From Psychrobacillus sp. INOP01 (GTDB lineage Bacteria > Bacillota > Bacilli > Bacillales_A > Planococcaceae): a stretch of 64,000 nt of DNA. The DNA lies in the NCBI RefSeq assembly GCF_018140925.1, contig NZ_CP073315.1, positions 1,364,001-1,428,000 on the forward strand. The letters are read 5' to 3'. This document shows positions 49,602-58,998 of the stretch, piece after piece. Below the pieces are notes generated by a model. The model did no database searches. It was not told the origin of the DNA and saw only the letters and a program-made list of their open reading frames with translations. The position numbers and the translations under genes are program-made. Positions within the stretch are counted from its first letter, which is position 1; each line of letters starts with the position of its first letter.

Positions 49602-49745
49602 ATAAAGTGAAACTTCAATCAGTGGGGATTCATCTCACTGATTGTTAGTTGAACCATTCGGGCATTTACGGGCAGTTGATCTCCCACAAATACTTTAGTT
49701 CTTTGGCTGAGCATTACAGTGTGGGATTTTACTGCCCGTTAATGC
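49602..49745 (+). repeat. Hairpin-forming interspersed repeat, copy B (between kynB and kynA)
   Basis: It begins TATAAAGTGAAACTTCAATC, as in the guaA leader copy. Its first hairpin is ATCAGTG...CACTGAT. Its second, longer stem is ACGGGCAGT..TCCCAC with GTGGGA..ACTGCCCGT. It ends GCGGGATAAA. The right end overlaps kynA: the final codons LSRINGQ and the stop of kynA are repeat sequence. The element is therefore transcribed and partly translated. Confidence 0.72.
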
Positions 49746-50577
49746 GGGATAAATTGGTACGCAAATCCCAAAGCTCTGGAAAGAAACGATGGTCTAATAC
49801 ATGTCGTAAGTAGTTCACACCAGATGATCCTCCAGTGCCCTTTTTAAATCCTATAATTCTTTCTACTGTTTTCATATGACGGAAGCGCCACTGCTGAAGC
49901 CAGTCCTCCACATCTACTAACTTTTCTGCTAATTGATACAAATTCCAGTGTTGATCGACATTCTGATAAACTTCCTTCCATGCATTTGCCACAGATTCAT
50001 CCCCAACATACGTAATGGAATAATCTCGATTCAATAAATCAGGATTTATCGGAAACCCTGCTCTCGACAAAGCTTGAATCGAAACATCATAGATACTCGG
50101 TGCATAAAAGGCAACTTTTAAATCCTCATACAATTCTTTCTCTTGCTCATAAATCTTTAGTATATGCTTCGTTTTATAGCCAAGTGCAAATTCGATTTGT
50201 CGGTATTGAAAAGATTGAAAGCCAGACGCCTTACCTAGCTTATCTCGAAACTCTAAATACTCGGCAGGGGTTAATGTTGAAAGAACATCCCATGCCTGAA
50301 TAATTTGTGTTTGAATTTTCGTGACTCGCGCTAGCATTTTAAAGGCTGCTTGCATTTTATCCGCTTGAATTGCATGAATTGCACTAGTCAACTCATGCAA
50401 TATAAGCTTCATCCAAAGTTCACTAACCTGGTGGATAATAATGAAAAGCATTTCATCATGATGTCCAGATAACCTTTTTTGACTGGACAATAAATTATCC
50501 AGTTGCAAGTATTCACCATACGTCATATCTTCTCGAAAATCTGTGTGGATTCCACTTTCCTTTATATCTTCTGGCAT
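49729..50577 (-). CDS. kynA: Tryptophan 2,3-dioxygenase
   Basis: The haem enzyme that opens the indole ring of tryptophan to N-formylkynurenine. The 282-residue protein has the conserved start [34 protein letters not shown] (active-site His), and [28 protein letters not shown]. The last residues SRINGQ are not part of the usual family end and come from the adjoining repeat. An AGGAGGG site precedes the ATG, 15 bp after kynU. Confidence 0.95.
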   Translation of the reverse strand: MPEDIKESGIHTDFREDMTYGEYLQLDNLLSSQKRLSGHHDEMLFIIIHQVSELWMKLILHELTSAIHAIQADKMQAAFKMLARVTKIQTQIIQAWDVLSTLTPAEYLEFRDKLGKASGFQSFQYRQIEFALGYKTKHILKIYEQEKELYEDLKVAFYAPSIYDVSIQALSRAGFPINPDLLNRDYSITYVGDESVANAWKEVYQNVDQHWNLYQLAEKLVDVEDWLQQWRFRHMKTVERIIGFKKGTGGSSGVNYLRHVLDHRFFPELWDLRTNLSRINGQ

Positions 50578-50592
50578 GCTATCCCTCCTAAT

Positions 50593-51867
50593 TTAAGCAA
50601 CAACATCACGTTTATTTTCATATTTTTTATAAAGCTCTTCCTCCATAATCATCTTTAAAATCTGCACAGTCTTCCACACATCCTCAAACGAGTTATACAG
50701 TGCAACTGGCGCTAGACGAATGCCGTTTGGTGAACGAAAATCAGGAATGACTTGGTGCACTTTTAATGCTTTGCATATACGAGCTGCCTCTTCATGTACT
50801 AAAAAGATATGTCCTCCTCGCTTCACCGATTCACGTGGATTGGCAATTACAAAATTATATTCACCTAACACCAACTCGATTAACGTCATCATATAATCTG
50901 TCAGCTTCAACGACTTCTCACGAATAGCATCAATTCCAACCTCTTCAAACATTTTCAGCGAACCAAGTAGCGGAGCACTGCTTAGAATATTTGGAGTTCC
51001 AATTTGATAGGCACTGGCATCAGCCGCTGGAATCATATGGGTAGATAAATCGAACTGTTTCTCCTTATCTGAGCCGAACCACCCTGCAAGTCCAGGCTTT
51101 CCTCCAAAATGCTTACGGTTTACATATAAGCCCCCTGTTGCTCCAGGTCCACCATTCACATGCTTGTAGTTACACCAAAAAGCAAAATCTACATCCCATT
51201 TATCCAGTTCATGTGGTACAGAGCCAATCGAATGACATAAATCAAAACCAATAATAATATTTCGCTCATGCGCGGCCTTGGTAAGCATCTCAATATCTAA
51301 TACCTGACCACTTCGATATAGCACACTAGGTAGTACTATTAAAGCCACATCATCCGTCATTGCCTTTATAATATCTTCCTCCTGTAAAGTAAAGCCATCA
51401 CGACTTTTTACCAGTTTCATATTTTCCTCAGCATCAAATCCATGCAACGCTAGCTGACTACTAATTGCATATAAATCGGATGGAAAATTTAGTTCATCCG
51501 CTACTATTTTCGTACGTACTCCTTCTGGTCGATAAAAGCTAGCTACTAATTGATGTAGGTTTGCCGTTGTAGAGCCTGTTATGATAATTTCATCCTTTAA
51601 AGCACCCACCAGAGGAGCACACATCTCACTTAAAGTTTCTGGGAAGTAAAACCATGGATGCTCCCCTTGTGTCCATCCGTCTATTCCGTATTGTTTCCAT
51701 GAATCTAGTAACGTCAATACTGACTTTTCTGCTCGCTTAGATAGTAATCCCAGTGAATTTCCATCCATATAAATGATATTCCGTTGGATATAAAATTCAT
51801 CTCGATACATCCCCAAAGCATCTTGATCATCTAATTTTTTCGCATATTCCAACATGGTATTCTTCAT
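50593..51867 (-). CDS. kynU: Kynureninase
   Basis: A PLP enzyme that cleaves kynurenine to anthranilate and alanine. The 424-residue protein shows [13 protein letters not shown] at the N-terminus, [41 protein letters not shown] (Lys in NYKHVNGG binds PLP), and [15 protein letters not shown] near the end. It is the first gene of the operon behind a consensus promoter. With kynA and kynB it converts tryptophan to anthranilate. Confidence 0.95.
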   Translation of the reverse strand: MKNTMLEYAKKLDDQDALGMYRDEFYIQRNIIYMDGNSLGLLSKRAEKSVLTLLDSWKQYGIDGWTQGEHPWFYFPETLSEMCAPLVGALKDEIIITGSTTANLHQLVASFYRPEGVRTKIVADELNFPSDLYAISSQLALHGFDAEENMKLVKSRDGFTLQEEDIIKAMTDDVALIVLPSVLYRSGQVLDIEMLTKAAHERNIIIGFDLCHSIGSVPHELDKWDVDFAFWCNYKHVNGGPGATGGLYVNRKHFGGKPGLAGWFGSDKEKQFDLSTHMIPAADASAYQIGTPNILSSAPLLGSLKMFEEVGIDAIREKSLKLTDYMMTLIELVLGEYNFVIANPRESVKRGGHIFLVHEEAARICKALKVHQVIPDFRSPNGIRLAPVALYNSFEDVWKTVQILKMIMEEELYKKYENKRDVVA

Positions 51868-51918
51868 CTAAAACATCACCAGCCTATTAAAAACTAAATT
51901 TTCATTCTATTTACATAA

Positions 51919-51947
51919 ATCATATGTTTTAAGAGAACAAGTGTCAA
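51919..51947 (-). promoter_or_regulatory. SigA promoter of the kyn operon
   Basis: TTGACA (51947-51942) and TATGAT (51924-51919) on the minus strand, exactly 17 bp apart, about 50 bp before kynU. It is the best-matching promoter noticed in this window. Confidence 0.85.
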
Positions 51948-52115
51948 TGAATGAAAGAGTAATTTGGCAAACGTTGAATTATATAATTCAGTGGAAGTAA
52001 TTTTGTTTCTGCTAGAAAGAGCCGCCAATCCGCAAAAACATATGGCATATATAGTAATGATGCATTCCCTTCCATGTCCATGTATTAAAGAATTTATATC
52101 TAAGTTAATTAAATG

Positions 52116-52430
52116 CTATGAAAGCAATTTTAATCCTACGGCTGCACCTAACACCATTGCGATAAATATAATACGCTTCCAATCTTTTGATTCATTGTAA
52201 AAAAGCATCCCTATTATGGCGCCTCCTGAAGCACCAATTCCCGTCCAAATTGCATAAGCCGTTCCCATAGGCAATGTCTTCATCGCAAAGGCGAGAAAGC
52301 AAAAGCTTGCACCAAAGCCAATGAATAGTAGAACGGCTGATTGCCAGTTCCTATCCTTATGCAACTTGTTTATCATTGCAACTCCAAACATTTCAAACAA
52401 CCCTGCAATAATTAAAGAAATCCATGCCAT
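52116..52430 (-). CDS. gdnD: Guanidinium exporter SMR subunit GdnD (YkkD)
   Basis: A 104-residue small multidrug resistance protein with four membrane helices. It carries the essential Glu in LFEMFGVAMINK (residue 13) and the signature PMGTAYAIWTGIGASGG. It closely follows YkkD of B. subtilis throughout. The true start is the ATG at 52430, overlapping the gdnC stop as TGATG. It forms a heterodimeric exporter with GdnC. Confidence 0.92.
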   Translation of the reverse strand: MAWISLIIAGLFEMFGVAMINKLHKDRNWQSAVLLFIGFGASFCFLAFAMKTLPMGTAYAIWTGIGASGGAIIGMLFYNESKDWKRIIFIAMVLGAAVGLKLLS

Positions 52431-52771
52431 CAAGATTCCACTCCTTTTTCCTGCTTATCATCTGTCACTAATTTCAAACCTATTACACCTGCCAATAATA
52501 TTAAAATCATTAAGATCTTAGCTACTTGAAAAGATTCCCCAAAAAAGATAATTTCCGATAAAACCGTTCCCCCTGTGCCCATTCCTACAAAGACAGCATA
52601 AACCGTTCCTACAGGCAGTTTCCTCCCAGCCATAATCATGAGGTAAAAGCTAATAATTATAGCAAGAACAGTTCCTGTCCAAGTCCAGCCGTCATCAGCA
52701 TGTTTTAACCCAATCACCCAAAAAACTTCAAAAAATGCTGCCACGTAAACTTTAATCCACTCGATTTTCAT
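52430..52771 (-). CDS. gdnC: Guanidinium exporter SMR subunit GdnC (YkkC)
   Basis: A 113-residue SMR protein with four helices, the conserved Glu in [16 protein letters not shown] (residue 15) and [21 protein letters not shown]. The pair is preceded by a guanidine-I riboswitch, which identifies the substrate as guanidinium rather than drugs. Translation is coupled to gdnD. Confidence 0.92.
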   Translation of the reverse strand: MKIEWIKVYVAAFFEVFWVIGLKHADDGWTWTGTVLAIIISFYLMIMAGRKLPVGTVYAVFVGMGTGGTVLSEIIFFGESFQVAKILMILILLAGVIGLKLVTDDKQEKGVES

Positions 52772-52803
52772 CCTAATAATGCCTCCTATTCATATTTTTA
52801 TAT

Positions 52804-52852
52804 AAAAAAAGCCTGGAAGAAAACTGTTAAACAGTTTCTCCCAGGCTTTTAT
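52804..52852 (-). terminator. Guanidine riboswitch terminator
   Basis: On the minus strand AAAGCCTGGGAGAAACTGTT pairs with AACAGTTTTCTTCCAGGCTT, then a run of T. Its 5' strand includes the last conserved piece of the aptamer (AAAGCCTGGGAGA), so ligand binding would prevent the terminator. Confidence 0.92.
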
Positions 52853-52930
52853 CCTTCCGTGACACAGCAAAGCTGCGAGTTTTCTCTCGGACCAGGCCAA
52901 CCCCAATGGTTGCGGAACCCTAGAAAACAT
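52836..52930 (-). promoter_or_regulatory. Guanidine-I (ykkC) riboswitch
   Basis: Conserved blocks on the minus strand are TCTAGGGTTCCGC, GGCCTGGTCCGAGAG, ACTCGCAG...CTGTG, TCACGGA and GGATAAAAGCCTGGGAGA. These are the hallmarks of the ykkC RNA that senses guanidine and turns on exporter genes. Confidence 0.94.
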
Positions 52931-52952
52931 TTTTAATATCCAGTTAGCTAAA

Positions 52953-52980
52953 ATTATACACAAACTTAAAAATAATTCAA
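52953..52980 (-). promoter_or_regulatory. Promoter of the gdnCD leader
   Basis: TTGAAT (52980-52975) and TATAAT (52958-52953) on the minus strand with 16 bp between. Confidence 0.72.
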
Positions 52981-53053
52981 TTAAAAACATTCGAAGTAAC
53001 GGTGGGGATTGCATTAAATTGGTAACATGGTCTAATAGAATAAGTATTGTAAA

Positions 53054-53089
53054 CAAAAAAAGAGTAATCACTATTCAAGCAATTACTCC
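53054..53089 (-). terminator. Terminator after nagB
   Basis: On the minus strand GAGTAAT pairs with ATTACTC across a 13-nt loop, followed by a T-run. Confidence 0.8.
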
Positions 53090-53097
53090 TCTAATTT

Positions 53098-53796
53098 TCA
53101 ATTCATCTTCAAATCTGTTAACACGATGACATTGGGATGATTGCAAAGTCTTGTAACTGGAATATCCTCCGTTACATCTCCTTTTATCAACGCTTCAATG
53201 GCAGTTCTTTTCTCTTCTCCTACCGCTATTAAAAGAATGCATTTTGCTCTCATTATAGAGGCAATCCCCATCGTAATGGCTTGCTTTGGAACCTCATCCA
53301 TTGTGTCAAAAAATCTTGCGTTTGCAGATCTTGTGGAAACTGTTAATTCGACCACATCTGTTTCACTTTGGAAGGACGTACCTGGTTCATTGAAACCTAT
53401 ATGGCCGTTCAATCCGACACCAAGTAATTGCATATCGACGGTTAGTGATTTTAACAAGTTTTCATATCTCAACGCTTCGGCATGTACATCTTCTGCTACT
53501 CCATTTGGAATATATGTATCTTTAAATGGTTTTGCTTCAAAGAGATGCTGTTGCATAAACGTATAGTAGCTTTCGGGATGTCCTTGTGGAATTCCCACAT
53601 ACTCGTCCAAATTCACACTCTTACAATTAGAAAAATCCAAAGAACTATTTCGTAGTTTTTCATATAGCGGTATCATAGTCCCGCCCGTTGCCAATCCAAA
53701 TGTACTTGCACCATTCTCTAATTCTGTTGAAAAGATTTCTTGTGCACGACTATATAATGCATCCTTATCTTCCCATACTTCTAAATTTAATGTCAT
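53098..53796 (-). CDS. nagB: Glucosamine-6-phosphate deaminase
   Basis: NagB converts glucosamine 6-phosphate to fructose 6-phosphate and ammonia, the last step of GlcNAc use. The 232-residue protein has the phosphate-binding LATGGTMIPLYE, the catalytic region SVNLDEYVGIP, and GVGLNGHIGFNEPGT with the general-base His. It is the short monomeric Gram-positive type. The ATG at 53796 follows AAGGTGG. Confidence 0.94.
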   Translation of the reverse strand: MTLNLEVWEDKDALYSRAQEIFSTELENGASTFGLATGGTMIPLYEKLRNSSLDFSNCKSVNLDEYVGIPQGHPESYYTFMQQHLFEAKPFKDTYIPNGVAEDVHAEALRYENLLKSLTVDMQLLGVGLNGHIGFNEPGTSFQSETDVVELTVSTRSANARFFDTMDEVPKQAITMGIASIMRAKCILLIAVGEEKRTAIEALIKGDVTEDIPVTRLCNHPNVIVLTDLKMN

Positions 53797-53943
53797 TACT
53801 AAACCCACCTTTTTCCCTTAATTGCACTCAATCGTTAAATACTAGCATGCTTCGCCTATTTAAATTATAAGTTAGTGAAATTATCATTATATTCAATTTG
53901 AACATTTGATGCAAATGGAGAAGCCACTGACACTAATAATTAC

Positions 53944-54663
53944 TCAATTAAAATCAATTCGATTCTTATATTTCTCCATCAAAGCTTCATTATGAAGGTG
54001 GCTATCCGATAGATTTGCGCTTTTAAAAACAGGCATTTCTTCTGCCTCCTTACTTATCTCCACGATTACTTGACATATGAGTGCATTGAGAAGTGCAGCA
54101 CCAACAACTGTGGATGCCGGTCCATATTGCAGTCCCTTGTTACTTAATAGACCATCACCAACAGGGACATGTGTATTTAATACGATATCAACAACTTCCT
54201 CAAGTCGTTTTCCACTTGCATGACGACCTTCCTGATCACTGTACAATAAAGACTGAAGTGAAATGACCAAGATCCCAGCTTCCTTTCCCAAGTAAGCCAT
54301 ATCTATTGGTGCTGGATTGCGACCAGAAGTAGAAATAACGATCAAAATGTCATTTGGTTCAAAGCTTATTTGATCCTTATTTTGCCCGATGAATGTAGGA
54401 TCTTTCTCGTTCTGTGAAGAAGTCAGTGCTCCTTTATGTAGCATTAAAGGTTCTAACGTAATGGGAGCAACCGGCACTAACCCACCCGCCCGGTAATATG
54501 CTTCCTGAGCCAAAAGATGAGAATGTCCGCATCCAAACAATTGTATTATTCCACCCTTTTTAATGCGGTCTACCATTAACTTAGAAGCATACTCTATATT
54601 CTCATTTTCTTGTTCTGCAACTTGTTCTAGTAATATATTTATTTCCTTCCAATAGGACTGCAT
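53944..54663 (-). CDS. SIS-domain sugar isomerase-like protein
   Basis: A 239-residue SIS domain protein (FGCGHSHLLAQEAYYRAGG, then VISTSGRNPAPIDMA). It resembles the UPF0309/COG4821 group of phosphosugar-binding proteins. It sits between nagA and nagB, so a role with amino-sugar phosphates is likely, for example handling a related isomer. No catalytic assignment is proven. A GAGGTGATC site precedes the ATG. Confidence 0.8.
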   Translation of the reverse strand: MQSYWKEINILLEQVAEQENENIEYASKLMVDRIKKGGIIQLFGCGHSHLLAQEAYYRAGGLVPVAPITLEPLMLHKGALTSSQNEKDPTFIGQNKDQISFEPNDILIVISTSGRNPAPIDMAYLGKEAGILVISLQSLLYSDQEGRHASGKRLEEVVDIVLNTHVPVGDGLLSNKGLQYGPASTVVGAALLNALICQVIVEISKEAEEMPVFKSANLSDSHLHNEALMEKYKNRIDFN

Positions 54664-54683
54664 TTGATCACCTCAAATTTCTA

Positions 54684-55838
54684 TTAATTTTCAAATACAA
54701 TATTTCCACGACAGATTGTTTTTTGTACATTCAATTCCATATCCAATATAACTAAATCTGCATCAAAGCCTTCACCAATATATCCTTTGTGGGATAAATT
54801 CAATTGCTTCGCTGCATTTGAAGAGGACATCGACACGAGTTCCTTCAATGAGCAACCCGTCGACTGTTTTATATTGCGAACGGCCTGATCCATTGTAAGT
54901 ATACTTCCCGCTAAAGAACCATTAGGAAGATGGGCACCTTTTTCAGTGACATGAACTGTCTGTCCACCAAGATCATACTCCCCGTACTCTAATCCTTTAG
55001 CACGCATAGCATCTGTTATTAATATAATTCCTTCTGCACCCTTCAAACGGTATGCAAAACTCACTGCCTTTGTATGACTATGTATATAATCGACGATAAT
55101 TTCCACTTGCATACGGTCTTCCATCAGAACAGATCCGACTACACCTGGTTCACGATGATGGAATGGACGCATTTGGTTATATAAATGAGTGGCCTGCTTA
55201 GCTCCTAATTGAACCGCCTTTTCTACTTCTTCTGAACTGGCATCTGAATGTCCAATAGAAACGACAATACCTTCCTTACTCACGGCTTGTACAAATTCCA
55301 AACCACCCGCTATTTCAGGGGCAACTGTAACTTGTTTAATACGATTACCACTTAGCATCTGCCACTTTAAAAATTGTTCAATAGATGGCTCGGTAATATG
55401 CTCGACTGGCTGTGCCCCAGCCCATTTTGTAGATATATATGGACCTTCTACATGAACGCCTAAAATCTCTGCTTCATCTTCATTATTGACAAAGTCATTT
55501 ACATTTTGGAGTGCTGCTTCAATCGCATCCACTGCCTGAGTGATTGTCGTCGGCAAATAGCTAGTAGTTCCTTCTTTTACTAATGAACGTGACATTCCTC
55601 TAAGGGCTTCTTCCGTGGCATCCATCATGTCAAAACCAGCTGATCCATGAATATGCATATCGATAAAACCTGGCATAACTATCCAGTTCTTTGAAGTTCC
55701 ATCTATATAGACATCAGCCTCTACTTGTAGAGCTTGTCCCATTTTTTCAATCTTGCCGTTTTGAATAAATATATTTCCCATACTTTCTTTGTCATGATTC
55801 ACAATAATCACATTCGATATGAGTATACTTTTTTTCAT
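54684..55838 (-). CDS. nagA: N-acetylglucosamine-6-phosphate deacetylase
   Basis: NagA removes acetate from GlcNAc-6-P. The 384-residue amidohydrolase shows the metal-binding DMHIHGSAGFD, Glu in GVHVEGPYIS, IGHSDASSEE, and ATHLYNQMRPFHHREPG with the catalytic Asp in ILITDAMRA. It starts after GGAGGGG and follows a strong terminator at the end of the PTS gene. It may therefore have a promoter of its own or depend on read-through. Confidence 0.95.
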   Translation of the reverse strand: MKKSILISNVIIVNHDKESMGNIFIQNGKIEKMGQALQVEADVYIDGTSKNWIVMPGFIDMHIHGSAGFDMMDATEEALRGMSRSLVKEGTTSYLPTTITQAVDAIEAALQNVNDFVNNEDEAEILGVHVEGPYISTKWAGAQPVEHITEPSIEQFLKWQMLSGNRIKQVTVAPEIAGGLEFVQAVSKEGIVVSIGHSDASSEEVEKAVQLGAKQATHLYNQMRPFHHREPGVVGSVLMEDRMQVEIIVDYIHSHTKAVSFAYRLKGAEGIILITDAMRAKGLEYGEYDLGGQTVHVTEKGAHLPNGSLAGSILTMDQAVRNIKQSTGCSLKELVSMSSSNAAKQLNLSHKGYIGEGFDADLVILDMELNVQKTICRGNIVFEN

Positions 55839-55901
55839 TTACTACACCCCTCCGCAGTTTGCTTATTTACAGTATAGATTAATATTACCTAAAAATATAA
55901 A

Positions 55902-55943
55902 GAAAAGCCGTTTAATGTGGAATCCCATATTAAACGGCTTTTT
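55902..55943 (-). terminator. Terminator between the PTS gene and nagA
   Basis: AAGCCGTTTAAT pairs with ATTAAACGGCTT around a loop that itself pairs TGG/CCA, with T- and A-runs flanking it. It separates the uptake genes from nagA-SIS-nagB. Confidence 0.92.
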
Positions 55944-55953
55944 CAATTATTAA

Positions 55954-57396
55954 CTATTTACGAATCTTTTCAATTTCATCTGCGACAAATTGTACACTTG
56001 TTCCAACAATAACTTGAATACTTTTCGGTCCTACTACATTAATACCCGGAACACCAGTGTCTTTAATTTTCTTTTGATCGACCTTATCCATGTCTAAAAC
56101 CTCTACACGCAAACGAGTTGTACAGTGATCTACTGAAGCAACATTCGCATCTCCACCTAGACCCTCATAGATTCTAGCTGCCATATTTGAAAATTTATCA
56201 TCACTTGAAACTACAACTGTTTCTTCAGTCTCGTCTGTGTCGTCTTCTCTACCTGGAGTTTTTAAGTTAAACTTCACGATTAAGAAACGGAATAAGAAAT
56301 AGTAAATAACTGCAAATACTAACCCTTGAAGTAATAGCATAAGTGGGAAATTTGCTATAGGAATACGTAAACTTAAAACGTAATCTACAAACCCTGCACT
56401 AAATCCAAAACCAGCTGTCCAGTTAAAGGAGGCTGCAATGAATAAAGATAAACCTGTTAATGCTGCGTGAACAACATAAAGAGCTGGAGCTAAGAACATA
56501 AATGCAAATTCAAGCGGCTCAGTTACACCTGTAAAGAATGCCGCAAAACCAGCTGCAAGCATAAGAGATGCTGCTTGTTTTTTTCTTTTCGTTTTAGCTG
56601 TATGATACATCGCAAGAGCTGCTGCCGGTAATCCGAACATCATAATCGGGAAGAATCCAGCCTGGTACATACCAGTTACACCCTTAACACCCTCACTTGC
56701 CCAGAATTTACCGATATCGTTAATGCCAATAGTATCAAACCAAAACACCGCGTTTAATGCATGATGTAAGCCAGTTGGTATTAGAAGTCTATTAAAGAAT
56801 CCATAAAGACCCGCACCTGCTGCTCCCATACCACTAATTGTTTCACCAAAGTTAACTAGACCACCAAAAACGATTGGCCAAATATAAAATAGTGCTGCAG
56901 AAGCAACTAACATTGCAACAGCTGACATGATAGGTACTAAACGTTTTCCACTAAAGAAGGCTAAGAAGTCAGGTAATTTCACGTGACTGAAGCGATTATA
57001 CATTACTGCAGCGACAATACCAGAAAGAATACCTATAAATGCATTATTAATTTTTCCAAATGCTGGATCGACATTCTCAACGTCAATTCCTTGCAATAAA
57101 GAAACAGTGCCAGATGAAAGCATAGTTGTAACAACTAGGAATGCAACTAATCCACTTAAAGCAGAAGCTCCATCCTTTTCCTTGGACATTCCTATGGCTA
57201 CCCCTACTGCAAATAGAATAGGAATATTATCTATAATAGAGCCACCAGCTTTTATCAAAAAGGCCGCAAGTACGTTTCCAGATCCCCAACCAGTCGGGTC
57301 AATCCAGTATCCAATACCCATTAATATAGCAGCTGCAGGTAAGACAGCTACTGGTAGCATTAAAGAACGCCCCAGCTTTTGTAAATATTTCATCAT
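55954..57396 (-). CDS. nagE: PTS N-acetylglucosamine-type permease IIBC
   Basis: A 480-residue membrane transporter of the glucose/GlcNAc PTS family. The IIC domain (residues 1-370, about ten helices) has GMSKEKDGASALSGLVAFLV and the family segment LLIPTGLHHALNAVFWF. A linker follows. The IIB domain carries its phosphocysteine in DHCTTRLRVEV near residue 420. No IIA is attached; the separate IIA gene two genes upstream should phosphorylate it. GlcNAc specificity is inferred from nagA and nagB downstream. Confidence 0.9.
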   Translation of the reverse strand: MMKYLQKLGRSLMLPVAVLPAAAILMGIGYWIDPTGWGSGNVLAAFLIKAGGSIIDNIPILFAVGVAIGMSKEKDGASALSGLVAFLVVTTMLSSGTVSLLQGIDVENVDPAFGKINNAFIGILSGIVAAVMYNRFSHVKLPDFLAFFSGKRLVPIMSAVAMLVASAALFYIWPIVFGGLVNFGETISGMGAAGAGLYGFFNRLLIPTGLHHALNAVFWFDTIGINDIGKFWASEGVKGVTGMYQAGFFPIMMFGLPAAALAMYHTAKTKRKKQAASLMLAAGFAAFFTGVTEPLEFAFMFLAPALYVVHAALTGLSLFIAASFNWTAGFGFSAGFVDYVLSLRIPIANFPLMLLLQGLVFAVIYYFLFRFLIVKFNLKTPGREDDTDETEETVVVSSDDKFSNMAARIYEGLGGDANVASVDHCTTRLRVEVLDMDKVDQKKIKDTGVPGINVVGPKSIQVIVGTSVQFVADEIEKIRK

Positions 57397-57459
57397 AATC
57401 TTTTATCCCCCTTTTTCATGCTTATAAATAAAAATATAATAGTATAAAATAATGCCGAA

Positions 57460-58284
57460 TTATGAAGCTTGTGTTCTTAAACGTTCAATATGCAGTGCAA
57501 TATAGCCTAACTCTTCTTCAGGAAACTCAATTCCATGCTCTTCCTTTAGTTCTTTCGCTATTTCGGTTGCACAACTATAGCCAACCGGGAATTTCTTTTG
57601 AATCATCACTAACATTTCTTCATCCATCATATGAAGCTCAGACTGATTTAACCTTGTTAAAGCAAAACGCAAATGGGTAATCAATCGATGATAAGAAATA
57701 TCATTTTCTTCAATCTCAATGTTCAAGTACCGTTTAATCGATGAAACCATGCCCTTTATTAAATTCGTTTGCCTTATTGTCTGATGTAAATCCCCCCCTT
57801 GAATTTTCATCGTGTGTATGTGAAGCGCTATGTAAGCCGCTTCATCAACAGGCATTTCTACCTGACACGTATTATTTATATGCTTGACTGCCCAAAGACC
57901 TATTTCAAACTCTGCTCTATAGAGAACGCGAATCTCATGGAGTAGTCTGTTATTTAGATTAATGCCATCCTTAGCCCGTTCAATTGCAAAAGAGATATGG
58001 TCTGTCAAAGCTATATGAATATGCTCATTTAATCTTGTATTTAAATACGTTTCTGCGTAGGTGATTATTTCTTCTGAGATAGTAAAATGCTCTTCTGGAA
58101 TTCGACTTAATAATTGCTCCAGCTTGTCATTTTCCTGCATGACAAAAATCTTTTCAATCTTGGAACCAATGACAATATCATTTCGTTTCTTTTGAAAAGC
58201 TATGCCCGAGCCAATTGCTATTTTCTCGCGTCCATCTTGTAGAACAATCACCGCATTATTATTAAGTACCTTTGTGATCTTAAT
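57460..58284 (-). CDS. BglG/LicT-family transcriptional antiterminator, AUU start
   Basis: A 274-residue antiterminator with an RNA-binding domain (residues 1-60, KVLNNNAVIV, IGSGIAFQKKRNDIV) and two PTS regulation domains. PRD1 has NEHIHIALTDH and EAAYIALHIH; PRD2 has ELGYIALHIERL. The homologous first residues MKITKVLNNN are encoded ATT AAG ATC ACA AAG, with ATT (58284-58282) exactly where the family has Met1 and AAAGGAG 10 bases before. No ATG, GTG or TTG is in frame upstream. The only alternative is the GTG at 58251, which has no site and would delete part of the RNA-binding domain. Its target is the leader at 58.95 kb. Confidence 0.85.
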   Translation of the reverse strand: MKITKVLNNNAVIVLQDGREKIAIGSGIAFQKKRNDIVIGSKIEKIFVMQENDKLEQLLSRIPEEHFTISEEIITYAETYLNTRLNEHIHIALTDHISFAIERAKDGINLNNRLLHEIRVLYRAEFEIGLWAVKHINNTCQVEMPVDEAAYIALHIHTMKIQGGDLHQTIRQTNLIKGMVSSIKRYLNIEIEENDISYHRLITHLRFALTRLNQSELHMMDEEMLVMIQKKFPVGYSCATEIAKELKEEHGIEFPEEELGYIALHIERLRTQAS

Positions 58285-58322
58285 GGAAAGCCAGCTCCTT
58301 TCACATACTTTCCCACTTGTGC

Positions 58323-58805
58323 TTACTTAGAAGAAACAGTCATTACTAACGTCTCACCCGCAACACTAGATGTCGCATCAACATACTCTACAGATCTCTC
58401 TGCACTATTCGTAATTACTATTGGAGTAATAATACTTGGAACTTTATCTTTTATAAAATCCCAATCCACTGCCATGAGCTTTTGCCCCATAGAAACAACG
58501 TCGCCTTCGTTTACAAATAGAGTGAACCCTTCACCCTTTAATGTAACCGTTTCCAATCCGACATGAATTAGCACCTCAGTATCATCTTTTGTACGAATAC
58601 CTATAGCATGTTTTGTTTTGGATATTAACACAACCGTACCATCAATTGGCGCAACTACATCTCCTCCTGTCGGCATAATAGCTACTCCCTCACCCATCAT
58701 TTTTTGGCTGAAGACCGGATCTGGAACCTGTTCTAAAGGAATAACTTGACCATTTAATGATGAGAATACTTGTACTTTGTTTTTTTTCATAAATTTAGAA
58801 AACAT
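58323..58805 (-). CDS. PTS glucose-family IIA component
   Basis: A 160-residue IIA-Glc-like phosphocarrier. It carries the phosphorylated His in EVLIHVGLETV, the second active-site His in TKHAIGIR, and the GEGVAIMPTGGDVVAPIDGTV fold start. It hands phosphate from HPr to the IIB domain of the nearby permease and may phosphorylate the PRDs of the antiterminator. It is the first gene after the antitermination leader, with an AAAGGAG site. Confidence 0.92.
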   Translation of the reverse strand: MFSKFMKKNKVQVFSSLNGQVIPLEQVPDPVFSQKMMGEGVAIMPTGGDVVAPIDGTVVLISKTKHAIGIRTKDDTEVLIHVGLETVTLKGEGFTLFVNEGDVVSMGQKLMAVDWDFIKDKVPSIITPIVITNSAERSVEYVDATSSVAGETLVMTVSSK

Positions 58806-58893
58806 TAGTAGAACTCCTTTGTATAGATGTTTTTTCTAGTTGTAAAAAATCGTCTTATTAAAATATATTGCTTCATGAAACCAATAAGAACAT

Positions 58894-58950
58894 AAAAAGG
58901 GATGGGGTAAAGAAAAAGAATAATAATATTCTCTCTCATTTTACCACCAT
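58894..58950 (-). terminator. Leader terminator of the GlcNAc PTS operon
   Basis: On the minus strand ATGG-GGTAAA pairs with TTTACCCCAT, and AGAGAATA with TATTCTTT inside, followed by CCCTTTTT. Its 5' edge shares bases with the antiterminator target, so the two structures exclude each other. Confidence 0.72.
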
Positions 58951-58973
58951 GCCTGAAAAGTTCAGTAACATGT
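58949..58973 (-). promoter_or_regulatory. Ribonucleic antiterminator (RAT) target
   Basis: On the minus strand CATGTTACTGAACTTTTCAG plus GCATG folds as CATG/CATG and CTG/CAG with internal loops. The GTTACTG...CAGGCA bases are conserved in LicT/SacT/BglG-type RAT sites. It overlaps the terminator's left arm. Binding of the antiterminator encoded two genes on should let transcription through. Confidence 0.8.
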
Positions 58974-58998
58974 GACCAATATGTGTATTTATAATCCG

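Noticed and set aside
52790-53071. 93-codon minus-strand frame over the guanidine riboswitch
   Set aside because: It lies on the riboswitch, terminator and promoter; no ribosome binding site.
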